Shown: piece by piece, positions 54,834 through 57,670 of the stretch | Layout of the letters: each line of letters opens with the position of its first letter | Numbering within the stretch: the stretch's first letter is position 1 | Assembly: GCA_947457875.1 (NCBI GenBank) | Contig: CANGWV010000002.1 | Location: 1 to 57,670 of the forward strand | Source: Burkholderiaceae bacterium | GTDB lineage: Bacteria > Pseudomonadota > Gammaproteobacteria > Burkholderiales > Burkholderiaceae | DNA: 57,670 bases | Reading direction: 5' to 3' | Notes under the pieces: generated by a model | Databases searched by the model: none | Told to the model about the DNA's origin: nothing | The model's input: the letters and a program-made list of their open reading frames with translations, nothing else | Translations under genes and position numbers: made by a program

Positions 54834-54837
54834 GGGT

Positions 54838-55989
54838 TTAGGCGATCAACTGCTCAAGCACACGTTTGTAAATGTTCTTGAGCGGCACAATGTCTTCGGC
54901 ATTAACGGATTCATTCACCTTATGGCTCGTTGCATTGATGGGTCCAAACTCCACTACTTGAGAACAAATCTTGGCGATAAAGCGGCCATCGCTGGTACCG
55001 CCGGTGGTAGAAAGTTCGGTGACAACACCAGTTTCATCGTGAATGGCTTTGCGTAGTGCGCTCGCCAAGGCTTCGTCACCGGTAATGAAGGGACTGCCGC
55101 CTAAAACCCATTCAATCGAAAACGTTAGGCCAGACTCAGTCAGAATGGCATCGACCCGCTGACGCAATTGCTCGGGCGTACTCTCCGTTGAAAAGCGGAA
55201 ATTAAAGTCGATGGTGAGCTCACCTGGGATGACGTTATTGGCGCCAGTGCCCGCATGAATATTTGAGATCTGAAAACTCGTGGGCTGAAAGTAGCGGTTG
55301 CCCTGATCCCATTCGGTACTCACCAGCGCCTGAATAGCGGGCGCAGCCAAATGAATGGGGTTTTCACCGAGGTGAGGGTAGGCAATATGTGCTTGTATCC
55401 CTTTGACATGCAATTTGCCAGACAGGGAGCCACGTCTACCATTCTTAATCATGTCACCCAATTGATTCACCGAGGTGGGTTCACCAATCACGCAGTAATC
55501 GAGTCTCTGGCCTCGTTCCTTGAGGCGCTCGCACATCACCACAGTGCCATCGTTAGCGGGGCCTTCTTCGTCGCTGGTGATTAAAAAAGCAATCGTACCG
55601 GCATGTTCTGGGTTGGCGATGATGAACTCTTCGGTGGCAACCACAAAGCCTGCGAGGGAGGTTTTCATGTCGGCTGCGCCGCGGCCATATAAATAATCAC
55701 CGCGGATGGTGGGGGTAAATGGATCGCTCTCCCACTTTTCCAAAGGGCCAGTAGGAACTACATCAGTATGGCCCGCAAACATTAATACTTTGCCAGCGTC
55801 ACCTTGCGTGCCTTTTTTGATGGCCCACAGATTGGTTACTTGGAAGTCACTGGGACCACCCACCACGCTCTCCGTATGAAAGCCTAATTCCTTTAAGCGA
55901 TCAGCGATTAAATCCTGGCAGCCGCCATCGGCTGGCGTAACCGAACGGCAGGCAATCAGGGCTTTGGTTAATTCAATCGCTGCGCTCAT
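54838..55989 (-). CDS. dapE: Succinyl-diaminopimelate desuccinylase DapE
   Basis: This dinuclear zinc peptidase M20 enzyme removes succinate from N-succinyl-LL-diaminopimelate in the lysine and peptidoglycan precursor pathway. The 383-residue protein shows ligand motifs [24 protein letters not shown] and [14 protein letters not shown], and the C-terminal [11 protein letters not shown]. It follows dapD, so two consecutive-route enzymes share an operon. Confidence 0.96.
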   Translation of the reverse strand: MSAAIELTKALIACRSVTPADGGCQDLIADRLKELGFHTESVVGGPSDFQVTNLWAIKKGTQGDAGKVLMFAGHTDVVPTGPLEKWESDPFTPTIRGDYLYGRGAADMKTSLAGFVVATEEFIIANPEHAGTIAFLITSDEEGPANDGTVVMCERLKERGQRLDYCVIGEPTSVNQLGDMIKNGRRGSLSGKLHVKGIQAHIAYPHLGENPIHLAAPAIQALVSTEWDQGNRYFQPTSFQISNIHAGTGANNVIPGELTIDFNFRFSTESTPEQLRQRVDAILTESGLTFSIEWVLGGSPFITGDEALASALRKAIHDETGVVTELSTTGGTSDGRFIAKICSQVVEFGPINATSHKVNESVNAEDIVPLKNIYKRVLEQLIA

Positions 55990-55991
55990 GA

Positions 55992-56819
55992 TTAATCGCG
56001 CAAGAGCTCGTTAATCGCGGTTTTTGCTCGCGTTTGAGCATCGACTTTCTTCACGATGATGGCAGCGTAGAGGCTGTATTTGCCATCGGCAGAGGGGAGT
56101 GAGCCAGGTACCACTACTGAACCGGCGGGCACACGACCATAATGAATTTGACCGGTTTCCCGATCGTAAATCTTGGTGCTTTGGCCAATAAAGACGCCCA
56201 TCGATAAGACGCTGTTCTCTTCAATCACGACGCCCTCGACTACCTCGGAGCGTGCGCCAATGAAACAGTTGTCTTCAATGATGACGGGGCCAGCCTGAAT
56301 TGGCTCTAAAACACCGCCAATACCAACGCCGCCGGATAAGTGCACGTTCTTACCAATTTGCGCGCAGGAACCAACGGTTGCCCAGGTGTCGACCATGGTG
56401 CCTTCACCTACATACGCACCAATGTTGACGTAGGAGGGCATTAACACCGCATTCTTACCAATAAAAGAGCCGCGGCGCGCGATCGCAGGGGGTACAACCC
56501 GAAAGCCGCCTTCAATGAAATCCGCCTCAGTCCAGTTCTCAAACTTGCTGGGCACTTTGTCGTAAAACTGGGTAAAGCCGCCGGCTGGCATGACTTTATT
56601 GTCTTCTAATCGGAAGGACAATAAGACTGCCTTTTTAACCCACTGGTTGACTTCCCATTGCCCGACCGAGCGGCGCTCGGCAACGCGAATACGCCCCCGA
56701 TTGAGGCCGTCAATGACAGCACTAACGGCATTGCGGATTTCGGTGGAAATGTCCCCTGCGGAGAGGTTGGCTCGGTTGTCCCAGGCTTGTTCGATAACGC
56801 TTTGTGGTGATTGGCTCAT
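55992..56819 (-). CDS. dapD: Tetrahydrodipicolinate N-succinyltransferase DapD
   Basis: It succinylates tetrahydrodipicolinate with succinyl-CoA, the step before DapC and DapE. The 275-residue protein has the N-terminal helical domain and a left-handed beta-helix made of hexapeptide repeats ([32 protein letters not shown] in parts). It is the first gene of the dapD-dapE-prmB operon; the promoter lies in the 175 bases shared with smc. Confidence 0.96.
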   Translation of the reverse strand: MSQSPQSVIEQAWDNRANLSAGDISTEIRNAVSAVIDGLNRGRIRVAERRSVGQWEVNQWVKKAVLLSFRLEDNKVMPAGGFTQFYDKVPSKFENWTEADFIEGGFRVVPPAIARRGSFIGKNAVLMPSYVNIGAYVGEGTMVDTWATVGSCAQIGKNVHLSGGVGIGGVLEPIQAGPVIIEDNCFIGARSEVVEGVVIEENSVLSMGVFIGQSTKIYDRETGQIHYGRVPAGSVVVPGSLPSADGKYSLYAAIIVKKVDAQTRAKTAINELLRD

Positions 56820-56994
56820 GCTTTTTAGATAACTATCAGATTGTTAAGGGGTTTTAGCCCTAAATGGCGAAACTTCATTATATCGGTGGAGCAAATTCCG
56901 GTGTCAGGCTTTGTTAACTTGCTATCATCTTAATCACGGAATTTACCCCTTTTTTCTTGAACCAGTCAGACTTTTTTACCCCGCAAAGCGCCCT

Positions 56995-57670
56995 GTGCAA
57001 CTCAAATCAATCAAACTTTCTGGCTTTAAGTCATTCGTCGATCCAACCCATTTTGAGATGCCAGGCCAGCTGATTGGTGTGGTGGGGCCCAATGGGTGCG
57101 GTAAATCCAACATTATTGATGCCGTTCGCTGGGTTTTAGGCGAATCGCGGGCCAGCGAGTTGCGTGGCGAGTCGATGCAGGATGTAATTTTTAATGGATC
57201 TGGATTACGTAAGCCATCGGGGCGCGCCAGCGTTGAATTACTGTTTGACAATGCCGATGGCCGTGCACACGGTCAGTGGAGTGCGTTTACCGAACTCGCT
57301 GTGAAACGGGTACTTACACGCGATGGTAACTCCAGCTATTACGTCAATAACCAAGTCGTTCGTCGCAAAGACATTCAGGATATTTTCCTAGGCACGGGCA
57401 TGGGGCCACGCGGTTACGCGATCATTGGCCAAGGCACGATTAATCGCATTTTGGAATCCAAGCCAGAAGAGTTGCGGGTATTTTTAGAAGAGGCTGCCGG
57501 TGTTTCAAAATACAAAGAGCGCCGCAAAGAGACCGCCTCACGCCTTGAAGACACACAAGAAAATTTAGTGCGCGTACAAGACATCTTGCGCGAGCTGGAA
57601 AAGCAACTCGAGCGCTTAGAGAGTCAGGCTACGGTGGCGGAGCGGCACAACCTATTGCAAGTGGAAATGA
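56995..57670 (+). CDS. smc: Chromosome segregation ATPase Smc, N-terminal part
   Basis: GTG start gives [18 protein letters not shown], then Walker [32 protein letters not shown], then the Q-loop and hinge-proximal coil start ([28 protein letters not shown]). The frame runs off the right edge after 225 codons. Smc is a condensin core that compacts and separates chromosomes. Confidence 0.96.
   Translation, partial: MQLKSIKLSGFKSFVDPTHFEMPGQLIGVVGPNGCGKSNIIDAVRWVLGESRASELRGESMQDVIFNGSGLRKPSGRASVELLFDNADGRAHGQWSAFTELAVKRVLTRDGNSSYYVNNQVVRRKDIQDIFLGTGMGPRGYAIIGQGTINRILESKPEELRVFLEEAAGVSKYKERRKETASRLEDTQENLVRVQDILRELEKQLERLESQATVAERHNLLQVEM

Overview
The window looks like the chromosome of a motile, aerobic anoxygenic phototrophic betaproteobacterium of the Burkholderiales, most likely Polynucleobacter or a close relative. 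This is inferred from a bchH-L-M-lhaA-puhABC-acsF-puhE photosynthesis cluster, glutamyl-tRNA reductase instead of ALA synthase inside that cluster, flagellar genes of beta/gamma-proteobacterial type, several surface-adhesin-E-like small proteins and moderate base composition. No species assignment can be made without a search.

Layout. (1) 1-15773: right part of a photosynthesis gene cluster. One tightly overlapping operon (end of bchH, bchL, bchM, lhaA, puhA, puhB, puhC, an unnamed ORF, acsF, puhE) makes Mg-protoporphyrin ester, the cyclised product and protochlorophyllide, and assembles the reaction centre. A second operon starts at a PpsR/CrtJ-type palindrome (bchG, a PucC-like carrier, bchP, tspO, hemA, dxs, bciB). 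It joins tail addition to precursor supply (ALA and isoprenoid) and ends at a hairpin terminator. A separate PpaA/AerR-type antirepressor follows. No crt, puf or bchCXYZ gene is in the window. (2) 17032-18120: rsuA-like pseudouridine synthase and a GPGW-repeat lipoprotein. (3) 18471-25267: an unusual cell-architecture region with three bactofilins, a RodZ-like HTH/transmembrane/DUF4115 protein, several small single-pass membrane proteins and a diguanylate cyclase. (4) 25271-26662: rpoN, away from its usual neighbours. (5) 27711-34299: a YcgR-like PilZ protein and then five membrane or chemosensory-like genes (coiled-coil membrane protein, PDZ membrane protein, CheW-like protein, MCP-topology protein without a recognisable MCP tip, CheA-like protein without a kinase core) that run directly into flgA. 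(6) 34299-43656: flgA, flgM, flgN, a second YcgR-like gene and two SEL1-repeat paralogues on plus; the flhA-flhF-flhG-fliA operon on minus. FlhG has lost its Walker A motif. (7) 43657-47352: AT-rich accessory strip with a TPR-like small protein, two secreted beta-lactamase-fold hydrolases and a degenerate tRNA-3'-end-like direct repeat. (8) 47353-57670: housekeeping chromosome beginning with a comEC gene that lacks its 5' part, then tRNA-fMet, kup, radA, prmB, dapE, dapD and the start of smc.

The most interesting material is the degenerate chemosensory-like operon fused to the flagellar cluster, together with a FlhG lacking its ATPase motif and a three-bactofilin/RodZ-like module nearby. Taken together these could be a system that positions or gates flagella without a CheA kinase, which is a hypothesis. 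The truncated comEC marks a likely junction between an acquired block (phototrophy and motility) and the ancestral chromosome.
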